Shown: positions 1 through 5,346, counted from the first letter of the stretch. The stretch: DNA of 6,507 nucleotides from Candidatus Bathyarchaeota archaeon (GCA_023488835.1 JAMDCS010000091.1:1-6507), one strand, 5' to 3'. Translations and numbers: made by a program. Notes: generated by a model from the letters alone, not told the origin.

Positions 1-625
1 AAGATATATTGCATTCGCCAAGAGCGTAAACAAAAGCGCCTCCAAAAGGGCAAACTTTAGCGCCGTCGCTACGTTGTATCGGAATCCAGTTTTTAATAGG
101 CGTGTATGTTTTCGCTGTTGGTTGTGGCTTTGGCGCTGGTGTTGTTACTGTGATTTGCTGTTCTTCTCTTATCGGCGTTGGCTCTTCTCGCTCTGAGTTT
201 GCTTTTGGTGTGGGTATATTGTCAGGGTTGGCGGCGCGTAGTTTCTTGGCTAAGCCATAGCCATAGAATTTCGCTATGCAGACTTCGCAGACTTCCATGC
301 CTAAAAGCTGTGTGGCTCTGGGTGGGTTGTCAACGCAATATATCTTTTCTTCTGTCCATAGTAGAGCGCCCGTTTTGTTGTCCTTGTGAGGTACATTCAC
401 CCTTTTACGCATTGGACAACGTAAGTTAGTGAAGTTCTCTATCGGGTGCATTGCTGGGTTGTCGGGGGTTTCTATGACTACGTTTAAGCGCATTGCTCTA
501 TGGAGTTTTGAGAGGAAATCGCGGTATTGCTCGCTGTAAGTTTCCCCTTGCACGCCGTAAAAAGCAAAGATTTCACTTTCCTTATTTTCATCGTTAGGGG
601 TTAATCTAACGCTTTTTGCAGTCAA
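1..625 (-). CDS. Cysteine-rich putative zinc-binding protein, partial (C-terminus off the left edge)
   Basis: This frame is open for 208 codons from a TTG at 625-623 to the window edge. I chose TTG because a perfect Shine-Dalgarno AGGTGA lies 6 bases upstream and because the TTG overlaps the TGA of the preceding micro-ORF (TTGA). The N-terminal half is acidic and polar. Residues about 70-116 hold C70 (LRCPMRKRVNV), H80, C97 (IYCVDNPP) and the pair C113/C116 (VCEVC), an arrangement that would suit one zinc site. A proline- and threonine-rich linker follows (about 137-172), then a second cysteine region begins (C192, C205) and is cut by the edge. I do not recognise the family. It is the last visible gene of the minus-strand operon and is probably co-translated with the micro-ORFs. 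A role as nucleic-acid-binding protein of a mobile element is a guess. Confidence 0.75.
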   Translation of the reverse strand, partial: MTAKSVRLTPNDENKESEIFAFYGVQGETYSEQYRDFLSKLHRAMRLNVVIETPDNPAMHPIENFTNLRCPMRKRVNVPHKDNKTGALLWTEEKIYCVDNPPRATQLLGMEVCEVCIAKFYGYGLAKKLRAANPDNIPTPKANSEREEPTPIREEQQITVTTPAPKPQPTAKTYTPIKNWIPIQRSDGAKVCPFGGAFVYALGECNIS

Positions 626-711
626 CGGTTTTCACCTGAAAAAGAGTTGGAAAAAGGGGTAGGAGTGCTTGACGTTTGGGCGCGTTCCTTTAGTATTTGT
701 TCAGTTGCCAT
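622..711 (-). CDS. Micro-ORF of 29 residues, coupled to its neighbours
   Basis: Starts at ATG (711-709) inside the end of the preceding ORF (ATGGCAACTGA) and ends at a TGA that overlaps the TTG start of the next gene. AAGGAG lies about 10 bases before the ATG. The peptide begins MATEQILKERAQ and becomes serine/threonine/proline-rich. No family is recognised. It could be a true micro-protein or only a leader that carries ribosomes to the next start; the overlaps at both ends favour translation of this frame. Confidence 0.45.
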   Translation of the reverse strand: MATEQILKERAQTSSTPTPFSNSFSGENR

Positions 712-847
712 CGGTGGGTAGCTCCTTGAGGATTTCACCAATAAGAGCGCATAGAATTTCAAACGCCTGTGCTTTATTGCCTCGTTTGTAATCATCACAA
801 ATTCCTTCCAAATCTTTGAGGAAGGTTTGTTTAAGCTCTGCCTTCAC
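701..847 (-). CDS. Small hypothetical protein, 48 residues
   Basis: Starts at GTG (847-845), overlapping the TGA of the upstream micro-ORF (GTGA), and ends at TGA 703-701. The peptide is a compact, mostly helical-looking small protein: a charged first half with LKQTFLKDLEGICDDYKRG, then an amphipathic stretch FEILCALIGEILKELP. The frame stays open upstream of the GTG for about 30 codons with basic, glutamine-rich residues, but no ATG, GTG or TTG is available there, so the GTG is preferred. The Shine-Dalgarno is weak (GGGGA), which fits coupled re-initiation. Family unknown. Confidence 0.55.
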   Translation of the reverse strand: MKAELKQTFLKDLEGICDDYKRGNKAQAFEILCALIGEILKELPTDGN

Positions 848-978
848 CGTTGCTTCCCCGCGCTGTCTATTTTCGTAATATCTGTTTTTACGCTGTGGAT
901 TCTGTTGTTTGTAGCTGTGGAAACCTCAATCGTTTTAGTATCAGGGTTTTTTGTTCTGCACCATTGAAGACTACACAT
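844..978 (-). CDS. Small hypothetical protein, 44 residues, coupled to the recombinase
   Basis: Its ATG (978-976) overlaps the TAA of the recombinase gene (TAATG), and its TGA overlaps the GTG of the next ORF (GTGA). The peptide begins MCSLQWCRTK, with a C-x4-C pair, and then is polar with many Thr, Asn and Lys. No family is recognised. It may be a real micro-protein or a translational bridge between the recombinase and the downstream ORFs. Support is positional only. Confidence 0.4.
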   Translation of the reverse strand: MCSLQWCRTKNPDTKTIEVSTATNNRIHSVKTDITKIDSAGKQR

Positions 979-2534
979 TATTCGTCGCCTACAACTTCTG
1001 GCATTACGTTTTCTTCAAGAACGATTACGCTCATATCGACAGCTTTTCCGTGTAGTTGTTCCATCAGTTGATTATAGCGTTTGGTGTATAGCGGCTCGAT
1101 TACTCGGACAATCCATTGCCGCCACGGCTCATATATGCGCTCACCCATGACTGCCTTTTCCAAGTCCACTCCAAGTGTTCCGTGGTAGAATTGTTTTAGG
1201 GTGCTTGTGTCGGTTCCGCTTTGTTGCGAGCAGTTTTCTAAGCTCCATCCATGAAGCCCTGCAAGGCTAACCCCTGTGTGCTTCATCACGGTGTGGGTTG
1301 TTGTCATCTTCCCCTCTGTGACCCATTCTTTTTGATATTCCACTGTACCTTTTTTGGTGTTGTTGAAAGGCGTCAATCGGTAGATTCTACCGTCAGGTGC
1401 AAGTTTTTCGCCTTCCGCAAGTTGTTCTCCTTTTTTAGCTGTTTTGTAGCGCCAGATTCCCGCACGTAATCCAGCGAGTCTTAGGCTACGAGCAAAGCTT
1501 TCATAGTTGTGTTGTTCTGAGGGGTATCGGCTAAACCATCTGCCTTTTATGTCCATGTCAGTAAGATAGCGCTTGAAAAATGCCATTGATTCAGGTGTGA
1601 ATCGACGTTTGACTTTCCCGCCGCCTGCCTTCTCTGCCACCTTTTGCTCGAACATGCTGATAGCGTTTAAATCCCATAGCGCTTGACAAGTATAACCGTC
1701 AGGTAGTTTTTTGCCCATGTCTAATTGACTGCTCACTCTTCCAAAGCCCTCAAAACCAAGCCTATGCAATACAAGCGTGTCGATTTCGTTGATATGGTTA
1801 ACGTAGTCTATTAGCTCCGTTTCTTGCAAGTAGTCATCAATTTTGCCGCCAATATTTTTTAATCCAGCGGAGTACCACTCGTCATTTTCGACAAACTGAA
1901 ATCTGTCTCGGTTGAGCGGTGAATCTTTGATTTGTAGTGCCGCATACTTCATGATGCACTTAATATGAGATAGGTCGTGCGCCTTTATTTTCCCTCGGTC
2001 GTCATAGAATCTTGGGTCATTTTTGGCTTTTTGGAAATCTTCAAGGGTAAACAGTGCTGGATCACGGTGACCAAACATGTTGTAAAGATTTCTACCCATC
2101 GAATCAACGTTCTTGCCTGCATCCGACCATTCATCATTTTTAGGGTTTGCATAGTGTTTTTTTGCGATATTCATGGACATCGTTTTGTTGTATTCAGCTA
2201 CCTTTGCATCGGCAAGAGTCTTAGATTTGTTGGGTGCTCCCTGTGTAAAATCCGAGTAAATAAGATAGAGGAACTGTCTTTTTGATATTTTAAGGTAGTC
2301 CGAATATGCCATGCCATCCTTGATTACTACTTCTACGTCGTGCGGTAATTTGCTTTGGTGAAAGTCACCCCTGATAATGCCTCTAAAAGGCTTTATTTTC
2401 CATCGGTTTGTCTCTGGGTTTGCTGGTTCGGGCTTATCTTTTTTAAGATGCTCAAAGAGGTGGTCTACGTCTGCATCGGTGGTAATCGTTCCTCTCCTTT
2501 GTTTTGGGCTGGCGAGTTGTCGGTCGTCACTCAA
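978..2534 (-). CDS. Tyrosine recombinase/integrase-like protein, 518 residues, with atypical active site
   Basis: The C-terminal half looks like the catalytic domain of an archaeal tyrosine recombinase. The segment from H414 to Y450 has the order seen in that family: a T/H-x-x-K/R-H-T box (TVMKHTG, K418), then LAGLHGWSLEN, then QQSGTDTSTLKQFYHG with the presumed nucleophile Y450. The first arginine is best placed at R266 (GFGRVSSQL), about 184 residues before the tyrosine, and the beta-hairpin lysine at K298 (MFEQKV). As I align it, the usual HxxR has become TxxK and the LGH motif has become SGT, so the active site deviates; R356 (GLRAG) is an alternative arginine. Residues 100-250 would be the core-binding domain. 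Start is TTG 2534-2532 with AGAGG about 8 bases upstream; the upstream membrane-protein gene ends 14 bases earlier. The gene is intact and lies in the middle of the operon with no tRNA fragment inside it, unlike SSV-type integrases. It would cut and join DNA at an att site not visible here. Confident of the fold, less of activity. Confidence 0.7.
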   Translation of the reverse strand: MSDDRQLASPKQRRGTITTDADVDHLFEHLKKDKPEPANPETNRWKIKPFRGIIRGDFHQSKLPHDVEVVIKDGMAYSDYLKISKRQFLYLIYSDFTQGAPNKSKTLADAKVAEYNKTMSMNIAKKHYANPKNDEWSDAGKNVDSMGRNLYNMFGHRDPALFTLEDFQKAKNDPRFYDDRGKIKAHDLSHIKCIMKYAALQIKDSPLNRDRFQFVENDEWYSAGLKNIGGKIDDYLQETELIDYVNHINEIDTLVLHRLGFEGFGRVSSQLDMGKKLPDGYTCQALWDLNAISMFEQKVAEKAGGGKVKRRFTPESMAFFKRYLTDMDIKGRWFSRYPSEQHNYESFARSLRLAGLRAGIWRYKTAKKGEQLAEGEKLAPDGRIYRLTPFNNTKKGTVEYQKEWVTEGKMTTTHTVMKHTGVSLAGLHGWSLENCSQQSGTDTSTLKQFYHGTLGVDLEKAVMGERIYEPWRQWIVRVIEPLYTKRYNQLMEQLHGKAVDMSVIVLEENVMPEVVGDE

Positions 2535-2548
2535 AGTTAATTCCTCTC

Positions 2549-2755
2549 TCAGAGTAGTGACTTCTTTAGGACTGGCTCGGTATCATGAAAGCCAGAGGGA
2601 CGCCCTGATAGATAGCCTATTGCAAAAGCCACGATTGCAATGACGATTATTAGTGCGATTGCGCCCTTTGATTTGAGCAGAGCGCTTAGGGTATTTGTGA
2701 GGGTTGTAACAATACCCTCGGTAAAGTTGGTTGTTGTTGCTGGTGCTTTAGTCAT
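2549..2755 (-). CDS. Small single-pass membrane protein, 68 residues
   Basis: The ATG at 2755-2753 is chosen because it overlaps the end of the preceding frame (ATGACTAA). A longer version from 2878 would overlap the upstream gene by 120 bases and has poorer composition. Residues 1-28 are threonine-rich and polar, residues about 31-50 form one transmembrane segment (AIALIIVIAIVAFAIGYL), and a short basic tail ends in KKSLL. No family is recognised. Small membrane proteins of this form are common in archaeal viruses and plasmids; topology and role are not determined. It is followed closely by the recombinase gene. Confidence 0.65.
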   Translation of the reverse strand: MTKAPATTTNFTEGIVTTLTNTLSALLKSKGAIALIIVIAIVAFAIGYLSGRPSGFHDTEPVLKKSLL

Positions 2756-2969
2756 CTGTGCCACTTTCCTGTTGCTTGTCGTCGGTGCTTTCTTCCTCTG
2801 GGAAGAGGTCAACAACGGGTTCGGGTGCTTTACTAATTGGTTCAGGAATGCCATAAAAACATCTGCGTATGCGGTCAATGTTGACGTTAATTTTTGCTGA
2901 AAGCAAATTGAGGGCTTCGTCTATTTTTTCAGGTTCCGTCTGGTGTGAGGCGATGTGTAGCCCCTCAGC
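2748..2969 (-). CDS. 73-codon frame without a good start, probable 3' half of a frameshifted gene
   Basis: This frame is open from a TAA at 2972-2970 to the TAA at 2750-2748. It reads like real protein: a helical region EKIDEALNLLSAKINVN, then IDRIRRCFYGIPEPISKAPEPVV, then an acidic tail FPEEESTDDKQQESGTDD. It has no ATG or GTG; the only conventional start is TTG at 2906-2904, without a Shine-Dalgarno, giving 52 residues. The frame begins exactly where the 75-residue upstream ORF stops, in the +1 frame (AGC TGA GGG read as AGC-T-GAG-GGG). The simplest reading is one gene of about 148 codons split by an indel or joined by frameshifting. The end overlaps the membrane-protein start by 8 bases. 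Function unknown. Confidence 0.5.
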   Translation of the reverse strand, partial: AEGLHIASHQTEPEKIDEALNLLSAKINVNIDRIRRCFYGIPEPISKAPEPVVDLFPEEESTDDKQQESGTDD

Positions 2970-3143
2970 TTAGCTGGTATCGTGACGTTATTTTTTGTAG
3001 CATCTCAAGAGTCCAAATTTCTTCCCCTTTCATACCCCGAAACTCAGCCTTTTGAGCTACCTCTTGAATGCTAAAACCTATTCCAAAGAAACCGTCATGT
3101 TCGGATTCTTTGATAATTACGATGACGGCGCTAAGCTGAGGGG
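2961..3143. repeat. 14-bp perfect inverted repeat spanning the frameshift site
   Basis: CCCCTCAGCTTAGC at 2961-2974 is exactly complementary to the sequence at 3130-3143. The left arm covers the TGA (2967-2965) that ends the 75-residue ORF; the right arm lies inside that ORF, so in the minus-strand mRNA the two could form a 14-bp helix enclosing about 155 bases. A chance match of this length is possible but unlikely in a window this size. Confidence 0.7.
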
Positions 3144-3192
3144 ATAGTGGTTCAACCGCTTTTTTTGCTTCTTTTTCTGCCAACTCAGTCAC
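2965..3192 (-). CDS. Hypothetical protein, 75 residues, second gene of the minus operon
   Basis: Starts at GTG 3192-3190 inside the end of the ribbon-helix-helix gene (GTGACTGA, 8-base overlap), with a G-run directly upstream acting as Shine-Dalgarno. It begins with a charged helix (TELAEKEAKKAVEPL), continues with a hydrophobic strand-like stretch SAVIVIIKES, and ends with EEIWTLEMLQKITSRYQLS. Overlap with the regulator gene suggests coupled translation and a shared role, such as partner of the regulator, but no family is recognised. The stop coincides with a 14-bp inverted repeat and with the start of another open frame at +1, so the native product may be about twice this length. Confidence 0.6.
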   Translation of the reverse strand: MTELAEKEAKKAVEPLSPQLSAVIVIIKESEHDGFFGIGFSIQEVAQKAEFRGMKGEEIWTLEMLQKITSRYQLS

Positions 3193-3361
3193 CCCCTATT
3201 TTTTGGGCTGTCGTTCCGTCCAGTTTCAAAACACCAAGGCGATAGAGTTTCTCATTAATCGACATCCTGATGAGGTCAGACCGAGAAAGACCTATCTTCT
3301 TTGCTGTTTCGTCAACCAGCTTGAGAGTTTCCGCATTGATTTGAAAGCTTGGTTTCGCCAT
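3185..3361 (-). CDS. Ribbon-helix-helix (CopG/MetJ-type) transcription regulator, 58 residues
   Basis: The sequence follows the ribbon-helix-helix plan: a short beta strand (residues 3-8, KPSFQI), helix A (ETLKLVDETAKKIG), a turn with LSRSDLIR, and helix B (SINEKLYRLGVL). These proteins bind DNA as dimers through the strand and usually repress their own promoter. ATG 3361-3359 is chosen because GGAG lies 9 bases upstream and the ribbon begins right after it; extending to 3436 would add residues that do not fit the fold. It is the first gene of the minus operon. The promoter has two 6-5-6 dyads that would suit autoregulation of both divergent units. Family assignment is firm; the operator link is inferred. 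Confidence 0.82.
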   Translation of the reverse strand: MAKPSFQINAETLKLVDETAKKIGLSRSDLIRMSINEKLYRLGVLKLDGTTAQKIGGD

Positions 3362-3415
3362 TTTTTTAAGCTCCACGATTCCTTTTTTCGGATTTTCTCT
3401 TGATTTAGAGCAAAT

Positions 3416-3462
3416 CCTACAACCTATGTAGGACAAAGAATATATAGGGTGTTTACCACCCT
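3416..3462. promoter_or_regulatory. Divergent promoter: shared TATATA box between two 17-bp dyads
   Basis: A near-symmetric TATATA at 3441-3446 lies between the two divergent units. It is 41 bases from the plus-strand ATG (3487), giving a short leader, and about 80 bases from the minus-strand ATG (3361). On its left is a perfect dyad CCTACA-5-TGTAGG (3416-3432); on its right is AGGGTG-5-CACCCT (3446-3462). Both have 6-base arms and a 5-base spacer, and their centres are 30 bases apart, about three helical turns. They are good operator candidates, perhaps for the ribbon-helix-helix protein, although the arm sequences differ. Confidence 0.6.
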
Positions 3463-3486
3463 AAACTATCCAAATGAGGTGTGTAG

Positions 3487-3624
3487 ATGGCAAGACCGAA
3501 AGGCGATGGAAAAACAAGGGAAAAAGAAAAGCGGCAAAAAAGTTACGAAAAAATAAGCCAAAAAGCAAGAGAAAGATTGGCACCACAAGTCAGAGAGTCA
3601 GAGGCTAAAATTCGCTTTCTTTGA
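3487..3624 (+). CDS. Basic 45-residue ORF, probable N-terminal part of the winged-helix gene
   Basis: ATG 3487 has an ideal Shine-Dalgarno, GAGGTG, five bases upstream, so translation surely begins here. The peptide starts MARPKGDGKTREKEKRQKSY and is strongly basic and helical, ending with ESEAKIRFL before TGA 3622-3624. The frame then continues without a further stop into the 217-residue protein, and the residues straight after the TGA (GDKTLTFTELKKACGLS) look like the start of a helix-turn-helix domain that the downstream TTG start would truncate. I therefore infer one ancestral protein of about 272 residues with a basic N-terminal arm. Whether the TGA is a mutation or is read through cannot be told from one sequence. 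Confidence 0.65.
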   Translation: MARPKGDGKTREKEKRQKSYEKISQKARERLAPQVRESEAKIRFL

Positions 3625-3651
3625 GGAGACAAAACTCTTACTTTTACCGAG

Positions 3652-4305
3652 TTGAAAAAAGCCTGCGGTCTTTCAAATCATAACACTTTTCGAATGCGCC
3701 TCAATGCAATGGTTGAGCGGGAAGAAATCATTAAACTTAACGGACGGAAAGGTTACATGTTAGCAGAAATTAGGAATTACGAGTCATTGGAGTTTTTCAC
3801 AATCGAAGTGCTGAGTGCCATCTTGGAAGAGAAACAACCTATTGACGAATTTAATCAGTGGGTCGGAAGCTTTGTTACATACACTTTAAAAAACTATGAA
3901 TTACACCAAGCAACCCAAATAATCACCACCGTTTTAACTCAAGTCGGATTTACGCCACCGCCATCAAAGAAAGACCAACACCTCTTATTGTTTGGAACCC
4001 CCGCCACTCCGCGATATCAGGTTGAAGCTCCCCAATGGGCGCTATGGAAAGCTGTAGACACAAGAGAATATATCACAAGTGAACAAGTGCTCAAAGAAAG
4101 CGAACCTAAAAAAAGCGACGCAAAACTGCCATGTAGCGGTAAGTGCGTTTGTAGGAAAGCAAGTGATGGATGCATGAATCGATTAATTGAAGCGCAATTA
4201 AAAGACAAAACGCCTAAAAACGTGCTTTTGAAAACTCAAAACATCAGGCGAGAACACTTTGATTATGAAAAATTCAAAAAAGAGTGGATTAACCCCATAC
4301 ATTGA
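3652..4305 (+). CDS. Winged-helix-like protein with a C-terminal cysteine cluster, 217 residues from TTG
   Basis: The N-terminus resembles a winged helix: helices around FTELKKACGLSN and TFRMRLNAMVEREEI, then a small beta wing IIKLNGRKGYML. The first helix begins before the TTG 3652, and the only Shine-Dalgarno-like GAGGAG (3623-3628) is 23 bases away from it, so this start is doubtful; see the in-frame 45-codon ORF upstream. The middle (residues 45-100) is helical and hydrophobic. Near the end, C161, C165, C167 and C174 form a C-x3-C-x-C-x6-C cluster that could bind zinc or an iron-sulfur cluster. A basic tail follows. Family not recognised. It may be a DNA-binding replication or regulatory protein of the element; this is inference from the fold and position. 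A hairpin terminator follows 36 bases downstream. Confidence 0.65.
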   Translation: MKKACGLSNHNTFRMRLNAMVEREEIIKLNGRKGYMLAEIRNYESLEFFTIEVLSAILEEKQPIDEFNQWVGSFVTYTLKNYELHQATQIITTVLTQVGFTPPPSKKDQHLLLFGTPATPRYQVEAPQWALWKAVDTREYITSEQVLKESEPKKSDAKLPCSGKCVCRKASDGCMNRLIEAQLKDKTPKNVLLKTQNIRREHFDYEKFKKEWINPIH

Positions 4306-4341
4306 CAGTTCAATGGGAAAATAAGCCGAAAAGCGTAAAAA

Positions 4342-4377
4342 AACGTGCCTAAAAGCACGTTAAGCGTTATTTTTTTT
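4342..4377 (+). terminator. Rho-independent-type terminator after the plus-strand unit
   Basis: AACGTGC (4342-4348) pairs perfectly with GCACGTT (4355-4361) across a 6-base loop, followed by a run of T from about 4370. It sits 36 bases after the winged-helix gene. The hairpin plus T-run would end that transcript. Confidence 0.6.
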
Positions 4378-4507
4378 GCGGAAACCGCTATCCACTTGTA
4401 ATAATTTCAATAACTGAGCGTTTTAAGCAGAAAAATTACAAAAAAAATTAATTTTATGTGGAATTTAGCCTCAAAATTTAGCTCTTCTTTTCTTTCTCTA
4501 AAACGAC

Positions 4508-4526
4508 GTGGCTATTATCAGCCCAC
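4508..4526 (-). terminator. Possible hairpin terminator after the AbrB-type gene
   Basis: GTGGCT and AGC(C)CAC pair with one bulged base over a 6-base loop, about 18 bases downstream of the minus-strand stop at 4544. In the minus direction the stem is followed by a short GTCGTTTT. It is weak compared with the hairpin at 4342. Confidence 0.35.
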
Positions 4527-4543
4527 TTGTTCCTGTTCAAAAA

Positions 4544-4693
4544 TTAACCTTTTACCAATACAAGCTTTCCATCTTCTTCCATGAAGAGAAGCAAATCTCC
4601 AACAGTCAATTGAAAACGCTTTCTCGCCTCAGAAGGAATAGTCACTTGACCTTTCGTGCTGACCTTGCAAGCGCCTAACGTTTTTCTAACCAC
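4544..4693 (-). CDS. AbrB/SpoVT/MazE-type swapped-hairpin DNA-binding protein, 49 residues
   Basis: Residues 8-49 match the swapped-hairpin AbrB pattern closely: ACKVSTKGQVTIPSEARKRFQL, where the V-S-x-K-G-Q-V-T-I-P core is diagnostic, followed by TVGDLLLFMEEDGKLVLVK. Such proteins form DNA-binding dimers and serve as antitoxins or as stand-alone transition-state regulators. I chose GTG 4693-4691 because AGGTGA lies 8 bases upstream. At 49 residues it is just the domain, with no extra tail. No toxin gene lies next to it: its downstream neighbour is a gap and then the opposite-strand winged-helix gene. A stand-alone regulator is therefore more likely than an antitoxin. Its promoter has two dyads that suggest autoregulation. 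Confidence 0.85.
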   Translation of the reverse strand: MVRKTLGACKVSTKGQVTIPSEARKRFQLTVGDLLLFMEEDGKLVLVKG

Positions 4694-4701
4694 TTAGTTA
4701 T

Positions 4702-4754
4702 TCACCTATCAGTAGGTAATGTATGGAAAGTCTTATATTTCTTACCCTTCCATA
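4702..4754. promoter_or_regulatory. Promoter region of the AbrB-type gene with two dyads
   Basis: On the minus strand AAATATAAG (4740-4732) is a good archaeal TATA box, predicting a start near 4710. TATGGAA (4722-4728) and TTCCATA (4748-4754) form a 7-bp inverted repeat centred on that box. ACCTA-4-TAGGT (4704-4717) lies at the expected transcript start and overlaps the Shine-Dalgarno. On the plus strand the same TTATATTT could drive transcription starting near 4760, where the structured RNA candidate begins. Confidence 0.55.
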
Positions 4755-4766
4755 ATTCAAGATAGC

Positions 4767-5009
4767 GGTTGGTGTCCTCTAGCAGACTAGGCTAAAACGC
4801 CGTTTGAGGCGGCGTTCCTACGGATTGAGAGACGTAGGTGTTATGACCCTTCGATTTGAAGGTCATTGAAAGCGCTCGGCACCCGAAGACATAATCGGTT
4901 GCATAAACCGAAGGATGTCAGGGAGTCCCAGTGAGCCAGCCATGAGCTACAGCCGATTGGCTTGTAAATGGTGTGACTGGAGAAGGTATGAAGCTTGAGG
5001 GCTACAACC
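4767..5009 (+). ncRNA. Candidate structured non-coding RNA, about 245 nt, unidentified
   Basis: No convincing protein is seen here, but the sequence folds by eye into many hairpins. The ends pair: GGTTG and GTCCTC (4767-4779) with GAGGGC and CAACC (4997-5009). Inside are AACGCCG/CGGCGTT (4796-4816), CCTACG/CGTAGG (4817-4838), ATGACC plus TTC with GAAGGTCAT (4843-4866), TCGG/CCGA (4876-4886), TCGGTT/AACCGA (4895-4911) and CCAGT/ACTGG (4928-4980). Loops are purine-rich on the plus strand, and a T-rich stretch follows (5030-5042), so plus is the likely sense. I checked for SRP RNA (no GGAA tetraloop helix-8 motif) and RNase P (no usable CR-I/CR-V pair) and recognise neither. It could be a regulatory RNA, an intron-like ribozyme or a mobile-element RNA. 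Helices are read directly; function is unknown. Confidence 0.5.
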
Positions 5010-5135
5010 ACCCTGCAAGAGCGCGCCAATTTTCATTTTTTTATAAACCGCCTTCCGTCGCATTAAAGAGTTTTAAAAATTGTTTCAAATCGAGAATCAA
5101 GCCCTGCGGTTTGCGACCTGCGACTTGTATAGGTA

Positions 5136-5187
5136 AACCAAGTGTGAAAAATAAACTAAGTGTGATAAGGTTACTTAGTGGTTTTTT
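5136..5187. repeat. Two AAGTGTGA repeats and a terminator-like hairpin
   Basis: AAGTGTGA occurs at 5140-5147 and 5158-5165, 18 bases apart. CTAAGT (5156-5161) pairs with ACTTAG (5173-5178), followed by TGG and seven T (5181-5187), which could be a plus-strand terminator. The same AAGTGTG core recurs at 5358 and, inverted, at 5434 and 5455. Confidence 0.5.
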
Positions 5188-5346
5188 TACACTTAATTCA
5201 CAAGCAATTCTATGGAAGAAATGAAGGAATGGCTAAAAATGGTTAAAAAATAAACAGTGATTCACCGTGCAAACGCTGTTTACACCGCAAATAGTGACAG
5301 TCACCAAGAAAGCACTAAAATTAACTCTTAACTCAGTTTTTCGCAT

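Noticed and set aside
2549..2878. 109-residue version of the small membrane protein
   Set aside because: The extra N-terminal part overlaps a better frame on the same strand; the start at 2755 overlaps the upstream stop in the usual way.
4817..4911. Group I or group II intron core
   Set aside because: Fragments such as TTGAGAG and AAGACATAAT recall intron motifs, but the P7 strands do not pair and no domain V is seen.
4767..5009. RNase P RNA or SRP RNA
   Set aside because: GGAAAGTC at 4725-4732 recalls the RNase P CR-I box and GACATAATCGG recalls CR-V, but the two do not pair as P4. The SRP helix-8 GGAA motif is absent.
4973..5224. Plus-strand frame of 83 codons
   Set aside because: It crosses the paired end and T-rich tail of the RNA candidate, has no proper Shine-Dalgarno and reads as low-quality protein.
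5212..5253. 13-codon ORF MEEMKEWLKMVKK
   Set aside because: Too short and with no supporting ribosome site or neighbour.
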